Shown piece by piece: positions 15,490 to 21,821 of a DNA stretch of 53,304 nucleotides. Under the pieces are notes generated by a model. It had not been told where the DNA came from. It saw nothing but the letters and a program-made list of their open reading frames with translations, and did not search any database. The position numbers and the translations under genes were made by a program. This stretch comes from a virus: positions 1 to 53,304 of IMG/VR virus record IMGVR_UViG_3300018045_000005, one strand, 5' to 3'. Position 1 is the first letter of the stretch. The number at the start of each line of letters is the position of its first letter.

Positions 15490-15684
15490 ATGATTGAATT
15501 AACGGATGAGCAAATAGAGTCTGCGTACAGCACAACACTTAAACAAGGTGTGATGTCGTACAACAGATCGAACATGAAGGAAGCTTTAACAGAGTTTATA
15601 TCCTTACTAACCCTCGAACAACTTAAACCCCTAGTCGAAGCAAAGAACGCCAGAGTGGTTGATTGGGCAACACCCCCCGTGTGA
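15490..15684 (+). CDS. Short unknown protein, possibly the first half of a frameshifted gene
   Basis: The product has 64 residues. Helical N-terminus (LTDEQIESAYSTTLKQG) and KEALTEFISLLTLEQLKPLVEAK. It ends WATPPV just after a run of six C (15673-15678). Plus-one frame downstream from 15677 stays open and continues as CEVSVDVTSYVKRIKELEQQN. The pair would make one protein of about 120 residues, a composition common in phage coiled-coil proteins. Confidence 0.5.
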   Translation: MIELTDEQIESAYSTTLKQGVMSYNRSNMKEALTEFISLLTLEQLKPLVEAKNARVVDWATPPV

Positions 15685-15850
15685 GGTATCAGTAGACGTA
15701 ACATCGTATGTTAAGCGTATCAAAGAACTTGAACAACAAAATGTTGAATGTATGACTCGATATGAACATTTAAAAATGATTACTAATTCTACTTACGGTG
15801 GATATGCTGTTAAACCAAAATTACCAAATGGAGATGCTGATGAATCTTGA
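15680..15850 (+). CDS. Coiled-coil continuation, start uncertain (frameshift partner of 15490-15684)
   Basis: The frame is open from before 15659 to TGA 15850. No ATG and no good ribosome site precede the conserved-looking part VSVDVTSYVKRIKELEQQNVECMTRYEHLK, a short coiled coil. A TTG at 15659 is possible but poor. The simplest reading is that ribosomes reach it from 15490-15684 by a +1 shift at CCCCCC, or that a base is miscounted in that run. Confidence 0.42.
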   Translation, partial: CEVSVDVTSYVKRIKELEQQNVECMTRYEHLKMITNSTYGGYAVKPKLPNGDADES

Positions 15851-16082
15851 AATGATCATATATGTAAATGTACTAATAATGTTCATCATATTAATCTTGT
15901 TAATGATGATTGAACGTTTTAAAAGTTACAACCCTGTTGGTGAATGGTGCCTTGCGGATTGGATGATAAATTTATTTTTATCAATCATTTGGCCTATAGG
16001 TGTATATTTTATTTCATCTGTATTTCTACCATCGTTTTTCACTTTTATAGGTCGAGAACTAACCAAAGAAAGGGGTTTATAG
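15840..16082 (+). CDS. Small membrane protein, two predicted transmembrane segments
   Basis: I chose ATG 15840, which has GGAG six bases upstream (inside the previous gene), giving 80 residues; an earlier start at 15798 would overlap more. Segment 1 is IIYVNVLIMFIILILLMMI and segment 2 is MINLFLSIIWPIGVYFISSVF with SIIWPIG. First of three consecutive two-span membrane proteins sharing a W-x(0-2)-WP motif in the second span. Function unknown. Confidence 0.62.
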   Translation: MNLEMIIYVNVLIMFIILILLMMIERFKSYNPVGEWCLADWMINLFLSIIWPIGVYFISSVFLPSFFTFIGRELTKERGL

Positions 16083-16346
16083 ATGTACTCATTTGAAGTA
16101 ACGATAAATGTTGACCTGATTATCACTTTAGTGATGGTTTGGCTTAGTCTGGGTACTTTAGTTATAGGGTTGATTTCACTGACTGTAACTTTAACACCTA
16201 CTTATTTTAGTAACTTAGAACCTAGTCTGAAAACTACTTTCAAAGCGTGGATTTACTGGCCTTTAATGTTAATTTCATTGATCGCTTTATGGTCCGACTT
16301 TGAGAAACCTGATGTAATCAGACGCTTACACGACGAGGATTTATAA
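16083..16346 (+). CDS. Small membrane protein, two predicted transmembrane segments
   Basis: The product has 87 residues. Segment 1 is about 10-32 (LIITLVMVWLSLGTLVIGLISL) and segment 2 is about 58-76 (WIYWPLMLISLIALW). Layout matches the next gene closely: VWLSLGTLVIG against VYLSIGILIMAG, a Thr-rich extracytoplasmic stretch, then a W-x-x-WP span. The two look like a tandem duplication that has diverged. Possible role: superinfection exclusion or membrane remodelling (inference). Confidence 0.62.
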   Translation: MYSFEVTINVDLIITLVMVWLSLGTLVIGLISLTVTLTPTYFSNLEPSLKTTFKAWIYWPLMLISLIALWSDFEKPDVIRRLHDEDL

Positions 16347-16559
16347 ATGGCTAATCACGATGATCTAATAACCTTCGGTTTAGTTTACTTATCGATTGGT
16401 ATTTTAATAATGGCTGGGGTGGTATTAACCACCACTGTTACGGTTACTGATCATGATGATTTAGATGGGATTCACTTAGGGTATATTCTAATGTCTTGGG
16501 TTATATGGCCTATATTTTTCTTTATTTTAGCAATCGATTTTTTTCAACGTAGAGATTAG
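16347..16559 (+). CDS. Small membrane protein, paralogue of the preceding gene
   Basis: The product has 70 residues. Segment 1 is FGLVYLSIGILIMAGVVLTTTV and segment 2 is ILMSWVIWPIFFFILAIDF. It begins directly after the previous stop. Same topology and WP motif as the two genes upstream. No family is recognised. Confidence 0.6.
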   Translation: MANHDDLITFGLVYLSIGILIMAGVVLTTTVTVTDHDDLDGIHLGYILMSWVIWPIFFFILAIDFFQRRD

Positions 16560-16562
16560 TAA

Positions 16563-16835
16563 ATGTCATACCAGTGTCGATGCCGATCATGTGGTGCACG
16601 TAATACCTTAAAACGTCACCCTGATGATTACGTCAGAGATAAAAAGTGCACATCTTGTAAGGCTGTTAACCCTTACAGAGTGGATTGGTATCGAACACTA
16701 GGTGAAGAATCTAAAAAGAATACTTGCCACTGTGACGGGTTGCATTATCCACATCGTAAAGGGTCGTCAGTCTGGTGCCGTGAGCACCCTACTGGACCAA
16801 CTGAAGAAGATTATAAAATGAGATACAAATTATGA
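16563..16835 (+). CDS. Small zinc-ribbon protein
   Basis: The product has 90 residues. YQCRCRSCGA and KKCTSCKAVNPYRV form a C-x2-C ... C-x2-C zinc ribbon at residues about 6-40. A second Cys/His cluster follows (NTCHCDGLHYPHRKGSSVWCREHP), which may bind another zinc. Phage proteins of this form are common in early operons and their role is unknown; nucleic-acid or protein binding is likely. Confidence 0.62.
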   Translation: MSYQCRCRSCGARNTLKRHPDDYVRDKKCTSCKAVNPYRVDWYRTLGEESKKNTCHCDGLHYPHRKGSSVWCREHPTGPTEEDYKMRYKL

Positions 16836-17155
16836 ACAATATTATCGAATGGTTAAATGGTGAAGACACGGGGATGTCTTCAAGATTTATGGTAGCGGTA
16901 CTGACTGGTACAAAATGGGTGGATGACTTTGATGCTCAACCTCACCCCCACGACGTATCAGATTTTGGCAGATGTTACCGGATGCTTAACGCAATTCCTC
17001 AGTTTAAAAACGACTTAGATAAACTCAAACCTTACGGTGATGTGTGGCCTAAGTTGATCGACAACTGGGATGAAATGACAAGACTTTACGAACGTGATAG
17101 ATCGATTGGTAGATGTCCTGAACTTTATAAATTAATGAAAGAATTAGGAGCGTAA
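16832..17155 (+). CDS. Conserved phage protein of unknown function
   Basis: The product has 107 residues, begins with a short helix and contains GMSSRFMVAVLTG and DVSDFGRCYRMLNAIPQF. I recall the pattern DFGRCYRLL...W..L.ELY from uncharacterised proteins in many phages of enteric and marine bacteria, so it is a conserved family without assigned function. Overlaps the previous gene by 4 bases. Confidence 0.62.
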   Translation: MNNIIEWLNGEDTGMSSRFMVAVLTGTKWVDDFDAQPHPHDVSDFGRCYRMLNAIPQFKNDLDKLKPYGDVWPKLIDNWDEMTRLYERDRSIGRCPELYKLMKELGA

Positions 17156-17157
17156 TA

Positions 17158-17328
17158 TTGAAGAATTGCGGTGTATGTGAACACGTCAGAACACAGTTGA
17201 CGGTAAATATCAAAACTGGCTACTGTAGTCTAAATGATATGGTTGTACCTCAACATTCTGAGACGGGTAAACCTATTCAATATTTAAGAGTACCTAATAA
17301 TTGCCCACTAAAGGAACGTAAACAATGA
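17158..17328 (+). CDS. Small cysteine-rich protein with TTG start
   Basis: TTG 17158 has an excellent ribosome site (AGGAG, 7 bases upstream) and is followed by 55 codons to TGA 17328, overlapping the next ATG by 4 bases. The product starts (M)KNCGVCEHVR and contains CGVC, YCSL and NNCPL, a likely four-Cys zinc or metal site. Without a TTG start it would be missed. The continuous coupling on both sides supports it. Function unknown. Confidence 0.68.
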   Translation: MKNCGVCEHVRTQLTVNIKTGYCSLNDMVVPQHSETGKPIQYLRVPNNCPLKERKQ

Positions 17329-18089
17329 GTCATCAAACAGAGTTAAACCCACAATATATTGATCACATGGGTAGTGATATGAGAGCGGTTAACATGGCTA
17401 GACAGTCATTCGGTAAACGTAAAGATGAATCGCAACCCCTAGACGCTAAAGATAAAGGTTTGATCCGATTCTTAGCTGAAGGTATTCGTTCATGTGATAA
17501 AGCTGATCTATTGGATCAGATGACACAATGTGCTGATCCTGAAGAGATGATTGGTCTTGCTAAGAAACTTTTCCCTCAAAAGCATTGGGTGCCACTAGCC
17601 CACAATATGATCAGTATCAGTATGGAAGCACCTGTACCGATCCGTACACAGTGTTTCAAACATAAGATTGGCTTCGTTGAATCAGAAGAATCTCGACGTT
17701 ATATCTCCGATGAACCAGTAGTATTTTTACCTAAACAATTTAACGCGGCACCGTCGAAAGACATCAAGCAGGGTAGTGCTGGTATCCACCATCGTAATGA
17801 CTACTGGCTCAAACGATACAAGCGTCACACTGATAATGCAGTGAACACTTACATTGAGATGGTAGCTGATGGTATCGCCCCCGAAGATGCCCGATTTGTA
17901 CTACCTCAAGGCACTATCGTTAACTGGGGGTGGACTGGTTCACTATTTGGGTTTGCAAGCTTCTATAACCAGCGTAGTGACGCCCATGCTCAGTCACACA
18001 TTCAAGATTTGGCACAGAAGGTGAGTGACATCATTTCACCACTATACCCTACGGCATGGGAAGCATTAACAGGAGTTAAAGCAAAATGA
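17325..18089 (+). CDS. thyX: Flavin-dependent thymidylate synthase ThyX
   Basis: The product has 254 residues. It converts dUMP to dTMP using methylenetetrahydrofolate, NAD(P)H and FAD. The signature region is at residues 111-126, FKHKIGFVESEESRRY, a diverged form of the canonical RHRx7S motif that keeps the E-x-x-S-R-R-Y end with the essential Ser (S123). WVPLAHNMISISMEAPVPIRTQC precedes it, as in other ThyX proteins, and the Gly/Trp-rich NWGWTGSLFGFASFYNQR closes the fold. It lies two genes upstream of NrdB, with both in a nucleotide-supply cluster. A functional tetramer is expected; the variant motif means activity should be tested rather than assumed. Confidence 0.88.
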   Translation: MSHQTELNPQYIDHMGSDMRAVNMARQSFGKRKDESQPLDAKDKGLIRFLAEGIRSCDKADLLDQMTQCADPEEMIGLAKKLFPQKHWVPLAHNMISISMEAPVPIRTQCFKHKIGFVESEESRRYISDEPVVFLPKQFNAAPSKDIKQGSAGIHHRNDYWLKRYKRHTDNAVNTYIEMVADGIAPEDARFVLPQGTIVNWGWTGSLFGFASFYNQRSDAHAQSHIQDLAQKVSDIISPLYPTAWEALTGVKAK

Positions 18090-18712
18090 TGAACAAGGTG
18101 TACCGAGTTAAAAGTATTAGTCGTAGTGACGCTTCACCTTTCATTTTAGATATTCACTATGCACATCGATTCCCATCGATTAGTTATTACTTTGGTCTTT
18201 TCCGTAACAATGAATTAGTTGGAACGGTGACTTTTGGTACACCACCTTCAGCACCGTTAAAATTAGGTATCGCTGGTGGTAATTTTAAAGAAGATGTTTT
18301 GGAATTAAACAGATTAGTTTTGAAAGATAATTTAAAAAATGAAGCCAGTTTCCTAGTCTCAAAATCTTTAAAAATGTTACCTCGTAATAAAATAATCGTG
18401 TCTTTCGCTGATACATCTCAAGGTCATTCAGGAATAGTTTATCAAGCGTGTAATTTCTTATATTCAGGTCTGTCAGCTAAAAGAACCGACTGGGTTGTTA
18501 GAGGTAAAGAACATTTACATGGTCAAACTATAGCTGATGAATTTAGAGGTTGTAAAAATAGAGCAAAGTTGATGCGTGAGAAATACGGTGATGACTTTTA
18601 CTTAAAACCAAGACCTAGAAAACATCGTTACTTAATGGTGATAGGTGATAAAAAATATAAGAAGTTAGTTATGAAAAATTTAAAATACAAATTAGAGGGT
18701 TACCCAAAATGA
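18086..18712 (+). CDS. Mom-like DNA adenine modification protein (GNAT fold)
   Basis: The product has 208 residues. DIHYAHRFPSISYYFGLFRNNELVG, VTFGTPPSAPL, LELNRLVL, EASFLVSKSLKML and SFADTSQGHSGIVYQACNFLYSG match, from memory, the family annotated as Mom-type adenine methylcarbamoylation proteins. Mu Mom adds a carbamoylmethyl-type group to adenines and protects phage DNA from restriction. The Asp in SFADTSQGH and the HLHGQTIADEFRG stretch are conserved in the family. No companion gene like Mu com is evident. It overlaps ThyX by 4 bases, so modification and dTMP supply are made together. Confidence 0.75.
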   Translation: MMNKVYRVKSISRSDASPFILDIHYAHRFPSISYYFGLFRNNELVGTVTFGTPPSAPLKLGIAGGNFKEDVLELNRLVLKDNLKNEASFLVSKSLKMLPRNKIIVSFADTSQGHSGIVYQACNFLYSGLSAKRTDWVVRGKEHLHGQTIADEFRGCKNRAKLMREKYGDDFYLKPRPRKHRYLMVIGDKKYKKLVMKNLKYKLEGYPK

Positions 18713-18894
18713 AAGCATATTTAGTAACAGTAACATTCACCAATGGTGGAAAAGAAGGCGTAATGTTCACCGATAAAGCCGATGCATTAGATGCACTTAA
18801 CGGTACTCAATCTGGTTCAACACTGGCTATTAATTGGTTTGAAGCTTACGGTGATACCGACTGTCCTGTTGAGATGGTGGAGATTGAATTATGA
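18709..18894 (+). CDS. Small unknown protein
   Basis: The product has 61 residues. MKAYLVTVTFTNGGKEGVMFTDKADALDALNG is a strand-strand-helix pattern and the rest is acidic (ENEEDTDC, VEMVEIEL). Some phage-encoded small proteins with this layout exist but no function is assigned. Overlaps both neighbours by 4 bases, between the Mom-like gene and nrdB. Confidence 0.58.
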   Translation: MKAYLVTVTFTNGGKEGVMFTDKADALDALNGTQSGSTLAINWFEAYGDTDCPVEMVEIEL

Positions 18895-20000
18895 GTCACA
18901 CAACATTCAATCAAAATAAAGTTAACCACCTAACCCAACCGATGTTCTTTGGTGAGTCAGTGGGGGTGGCACGTTACGATGAATTACGCTTCCCGTGGGT
19001 TGATAAGTTGACAGAAAAACAACTTGGGTTCTTTTGGAGACCGGAGGAAATTGATCTATCAAGTGACCGTGCAGAGTTTGAAGCATTACCTGAAAATGAG
19101 AAGCATATATTCACATCGAACCTAAAGTATCAAATCCTACTTGATTCAGTACAGGGTCGTTCACCAAATATGGCCTTCTTACCTATCGTGAGTCTACCCG
19201 AAGTTGAGACATGGGTTGAAACATGGTCGTTTAGTGAGACAATCCACAGTCGTTCATACACTCATATTATCCGTAATATATTCAATCACCCTGGTGACGT
19301 ATTTGATCACATTATTGATGTACCGGAAATTGTTGAACGTGCGACAAGCGTAACTGAAGATTATGATGAGTTGATCAGACTGTGTTCAATTAAGACCGGT
19401 GATGATCAACCTTGGACTGATGAACTTCAAATGCAAGCTGAAGATGCACTGTTTAAAACAATGGTCTCAGTCAACGTATTGGAAGCCGTTCGTTTTTACG
19501 TGTCATTCGCTTGTTCATACGCATTTGCTGAACGTAAAGAGATGGAAGGTAACGCTAAAGTTATCAAGATGATCAACCGTGATGAGACACTTCATTTAGC
19601 TTTCACACAGCAAGTATTACAGCACTGGATCAACGGTAAAGATAGTGAAGCAATGCAACAGGCCGCTATTCGTAACTTTGATTTTATCCATAAATGTTTC
19701 AAAGATGCGGCTCAACAGGAAAAAGAGTGGGCTGATTACCTGTTCCAAGATGGTTCAATGATTGGACTTAACGCGGCAATTTTACATCAATACATTGAGT
19801 ATCTAACTAATGTCCGAGTTAAGGCACTGGGTTTAGCACCAATTTATGACGATGTGGTTAACCCTATCCCTTGGGTCAACGCTTGGACTAATAGTGATAA
19901 TGTACAAGTGGCTCCACAAGAATCAGAAATCACGAACTACCTTACTGGTGCCGTTGATTCATCAGTTAAAGATGATGATTTTAAAGATTTTAACTTGTAA
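18891..20000 (+). CDS. nrdB: Class I ribonucleotide reductase small (beta) subunit
   Basis: The product has 369 residues. It carries the di-iron and tyrosyl radical that activates the large subunit to convert ribonucleoside diphosphates to deoxy forms. Ligand residues align with E. coli NrdB: D85, E116 and H119, with the radical Tyr at Y123 (ETIHSRSYTHI), and a second set in FAERKEMEGNAKVIKMINRDETLHL. The last residues, DDDFKDFNL, keep the acidic tail with terminal Leu that docks NrdA. No nrdA or glutaredoxin gene is present in the genome, so it must use the host large subunit or act as a replacement beta chain (inference). Confidence 0.95.
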   Translation: MSHTTFNQNKVNHLTQPMFFGESVGVARYDELRFPWVDKLTEKQLGFFWRPEEIDLSSDRAEFEALPENEKHIFTSNLKYQILLDSVQGRSPNMAFLPIVSLPEVETWVETWSFSETIHSRSYTHIIRNIFNHPGDVFDHIIDVPEIVERATSVTEDYDELIRLCSIKTGDDQPWTDELQMQAEDALFKTMVSVNVLEAVRFYVSFACSYAFAERKEMEGNAKVIKMINRDETLHLAFTQQVLQHWINGKDSEAMQQAAIRNFDFIHKCFKDAAQQEKEWADYLFQDGSMIGLNAAILHQYIEYLTNVRVKALGLAPIYDDVVNPIPWVNAWTNSDNVQVAPQESEITNYLTGAVDSSVKDDDFKDFNL

Positions 20001-20007
20001 ATAATAG

Positions 20008-20036
20008 TTGACACTTTGACGACATGAAACTACAAT
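20008..20036 (+). promoter_or_regulatory. Second rightward promoter, downstream of nrdB
   Basis: TTGACA (20008-20013), a 17-bp spacer and TACAAT (20031-20036), 8 bases after the nrdB stop. A perfect inverted repeat overlaps it. Confidence 0.85.
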
Positions 20037-20051
20037 TAACCATGTCGTCAA
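20016..20051. promoter_or_regulatory. Operator-like inverted repeat
   Basis: TTGACGACATG (20016-20026) and CATGTCGTCAA (20041-20051) form a perfect 11-bp inverted repeat with a 14-bp centre, covering the spacer, -10 and start point of the promoter. A protein dimer of dimers, or an mRNA hairpin in the leader, are both possible. Confidence 0.75.
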
Positions 20052-20068
20052 TAAAGGAGATAAAAGAA

Positions 20069-20260
20069 GTGCCTGATGAAATGGACGTTATCCAAGATAA
20101 CAATACTAAACATGATGATTACGCGGCTAAAAATATCCGTCGAAAAGTCAACCGACCTAAAGCCAATGGTCGTTGTTCATATTGTGATAAAGAGTTAGTT
20201 GACCCGTTACCTACTCAAATTTATTGTAATGGTGAGTGTGCAACCAAGGATTCAAAATGA
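20069..20260 (+). CDS. Small zinc-finger protein, DksA/TraR-like C-terminus
   Basis: I chose GTG 20069, which is downstream of the expected transcript start and 9 bases after AAGGAG; the upstream ATG at 20024 lies before the start point. The product has 63 residues with GRCSYCDKELVDPLPTQIYCNGECA, a four-cysteine site in the pattern of small DksA/TraR-type and phage zinc proteins. It is basic in the middle (NIRRKVNRPKAN). Possible RNA polymerase or nucleic-acid contact (inferred). Confidence 0.55.
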   Translation: MPDEMDVIQDNNTKHDDYAAKNIRRKVNRPKANGRCSYCDKELVDPLPTQIYCNGECATKDSK

Positions 20261-20424
20261 TTAAACTATTACTAAGTGGGGTGCGTTACGTATTCACCCT
20301 ACCTGAAGCAGTTGAGTTCGGTAAAGTAAAAGGTTTAAGAGTGGATGATACCAATCGTAAAGGGGTGTCTAAGAACCCTTTAAACAATGATTATAAAAGT
20401 CAAAAAAGGAAGTCAAAAAGATGA
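20257..20424 (+). CDS. Small basic unknown protein
   Basis: ATG 20257 overlaps the previous stop (ATGA) and has AAGGA seven bases upstream; the product has 55 residues. MIKLLLSGVRYVFTLPEAVEFGKVKGLRV is an alpha/beta start and the end is strongly basic (KSQKRKSKR). No family is recognised. Confidence 0.55.
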   Translation: MIKLLLSGVRYVFTLPEAVEFGKVKGLRVDDTNRKGVSKNPLNNDYKSQKRKSKR

Positions 20425-20756
20425 GTGATGAATTAGTAGACGGTAAAACTTGCAACTGCTTTAACGAGCACTTGGAAAGACTCGGAGAGAAAGTTATTGC
20501 TGACATTCTCCCAGAAAACGCAGATCGTGACTCGCTCCACCTCGATTGGTCAAATAAGGTTTTTAGATTAGATGGTAAGTCAAACAATGTGATGTTAAAG
20601 CTGAACTGCGAGTATCACAGAGTTAAAAAAGACGGGACACGGTATCGTAACAAAACCAACCGCCCTATCACCGTAGCGATGAGTTTTTGCCCGTTCTGCG
20701 GAACTGAATATTAAAAAAAAATAAAGGAAGTCAAAAAGATGAGTGATGAATTAGTA
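20405..20756 (+). repeat. Duplicated ribosome site and first codons (34 bp, two copies)
   Basis: A perfect 34-bp direct repeat occurs at 20405-20438 and 20723-20756. It holds the ribosome site AAAGGAAG, a spacer and the first six codons (MSDELV) of two otherwise unrelated genes. Confidence 0.9.
20421..20714 (+). CDS. Unknown protein with a C-terminal zinc-type motif
   Basis: The product has 97 residues. Contains CNCFNEHLERLGEKV near the start, LKLNCEYHRVKKDGT in the middle and CPFCGTEY at the end, so at least four Cys can form a zinc site. Families with a closing CPFCG are common among small phage proteins. The start region is duplicated at the next gene. Confidence 0.6.
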   Translation: MSDELVDGKTCNCFNEHLERLGEKVIADILPENADRDSLHLDWSNKVFRLDGKSNNVMLKLNCEYHRVKKDGTRYRNKTNRPITVAMSFCPFCGTEY

Positions 20757-21299
20757 AAAAAGTTTTTAGAAGTATCTAACGTAGCTTTACCAGCTACCCA
20801 TTCGGGAGCGGAAGTTAATCAAGCGATTGAGTTTTATCGTCGTAAGATTTGGCCTTCAGAAGTCCGTGAGACCATGTTGGCTTACGAGAATAATGATCAA
20901 GTTGAAATGTATGATGGTGTTGGTGATCAGTCGTTTATCGTTATCGCTGTCGGTCTCATGGGTGGTGATAACGATGACATGAATAACATCTTATCAGGTA
21001 GTGTTGAAATGTCTGGTATTAAACAGGTTGAGGTTTTAGAACACATCATTACGACTGTTTGTGAGAGTAATTTGACTAAGTTTGATACTACTGATGATGA
21101 AGTTGTTAAGACTTCTCAAAAATACCTAGATTTAGGTATCGAAACATATCGTATTTGGAATGAAAAGCATAAATTATTCGCTACTTTCTCATCGTTTGAT
21201 CAGACTGATCACAATGGTAAAGAGTGGCCCGCTAATAAGCTTGTTAAATCAGCCGTAAACTACCGTGAGCCAGACTTTAGAGCGATCCTTCATGTCTAG
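20739..21299 (+). CDS. MazG-like nucleoside triphosphate pyrophosphohydrolase (probable)
   Basis: The product has 186 residues. VNQAIEFYRRKIWPSEVRETMLAYENNDQVEMYDGVGDQSFIVIAVGLMGG resembles the PRA-PH/MazG-like all-alpha pyrophosphohydrolases found in T7-type and marine phages; E(V)RETM and YDGVGD give the acidic residues that hold magnesium. TKFDTTDDEVVKTSQKYLDLG is also typical. It would hydrolyse a (d)NTP or ppGpp-like nucleotide to the monophosphate, fitting the ThyX/NrdB neighbourhood. The family assignment is by eye. Confidence 0.62.
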   Translation: MSDELVKKFLEVSNVALPATHSGAEVNQAIEFYRRKIWPSEVRETMLAYENNDQVEMYDGVGDQSFIVIAVGLMGGDNDDMNNILSGSVEMSGIKQVEVLEHIITTVCESNLTKFDTTDDEVVKTSQKYLDLGIETYRIWNEKHKLFATFSSFDQTDHNGKEWPANKLVKSAVNYREPDFRAILHV

Positions 21300-21528
21300 T
21301 GGTAAGAAACCCTATGTTCCTGTAGGGGATCATCTGATCATCATTTTGGACGGTGATGACGATGGTCTTAAATGGGAGCATCACGCTGAAGGGTTAATAT
21401 CAGCGAGAGAAAGAGGTCATCAGCTAGTCGAAGAGATAGAGGATGCCACACAATGTAAAGTACTACACTGTGTTTACGATTCACAATTTCTACCTTGGAG
21501 TCCTAAATGTCCGTCGAAGAAAAAATAA
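21292..21528 (+). CDS. Unknown small acidic protein
   Basis: I chose ATG 21292, overlapping the previous stop; a GTG at 21265 would add nine residues. The product has 78 residues. PVGDHLIIILDGDDDGLKWEHH is a beta strand followed by an acidic loop, then helix ISARERGHQLVEEIEDA, then two Cys in KVLHCVYDSQFLPWSPKCP. No family is recognised. Overlaps the next gene by 22 bases. Confidence 0.55.
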   Translation: MSSGKKPYVPVGDHLIIILDGDDDGLKWEHHAEGLISARERGHQLVEEIEDATQCKVLHCVYDSQFLPWSPKCPSKKK

Positions 21529-21821
21529 GAACAATCATCGATGAGAAGTGTGACGGTAATGTCGCAACTTTTGCTAATGAAATTGGTTTCACCCGCCAAC
21601 AAGTTTATAACTGGTTAGAAGGTGATGTATTGACTATCTCAACAAAAGCTAAAGAGCGTATTGAAGAACGTTGGCCTGAGTACAATGGTATTTGGTGGTG
21701 GTTAAACTTAGATAATACCAAACACGTTGAAACTTTTGATGAAGTGAGACGTATGGAATTTGATTTAACTAAACCTATCATCATCTACCCTTCCCATATC
21801 GGGTTTAAAGTGAGCCAATGA
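21507..21821 (+). CDS. Helix-turn-helix DNA-binding protein
   Basis: The product has 104 residues. DGNVATFANEIGFTRQQVYNWLEG at 16-39 is a clear helix-turn-helix, followed by helix KAKERIEERWPEYNG. Such XRE/MerR-like small proteins regulate transcription. The C-terminal half is a short beta segment (FDLTKPIIIYPSHIG). It is near the end of the rightward operon, where late regulators of the early-to-late switch are often encoded (inferred). Confidence 0.65.
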   Translation: MSVEEKIRTIIDEKCDGNVATFANEIGFTRQQVYNWLEGDVLTISTKAKERIEERWPEYNGIWWWLNLDNTKHVETFDEVRRMEFDLTKPIIIYPSHIGFKVSQ

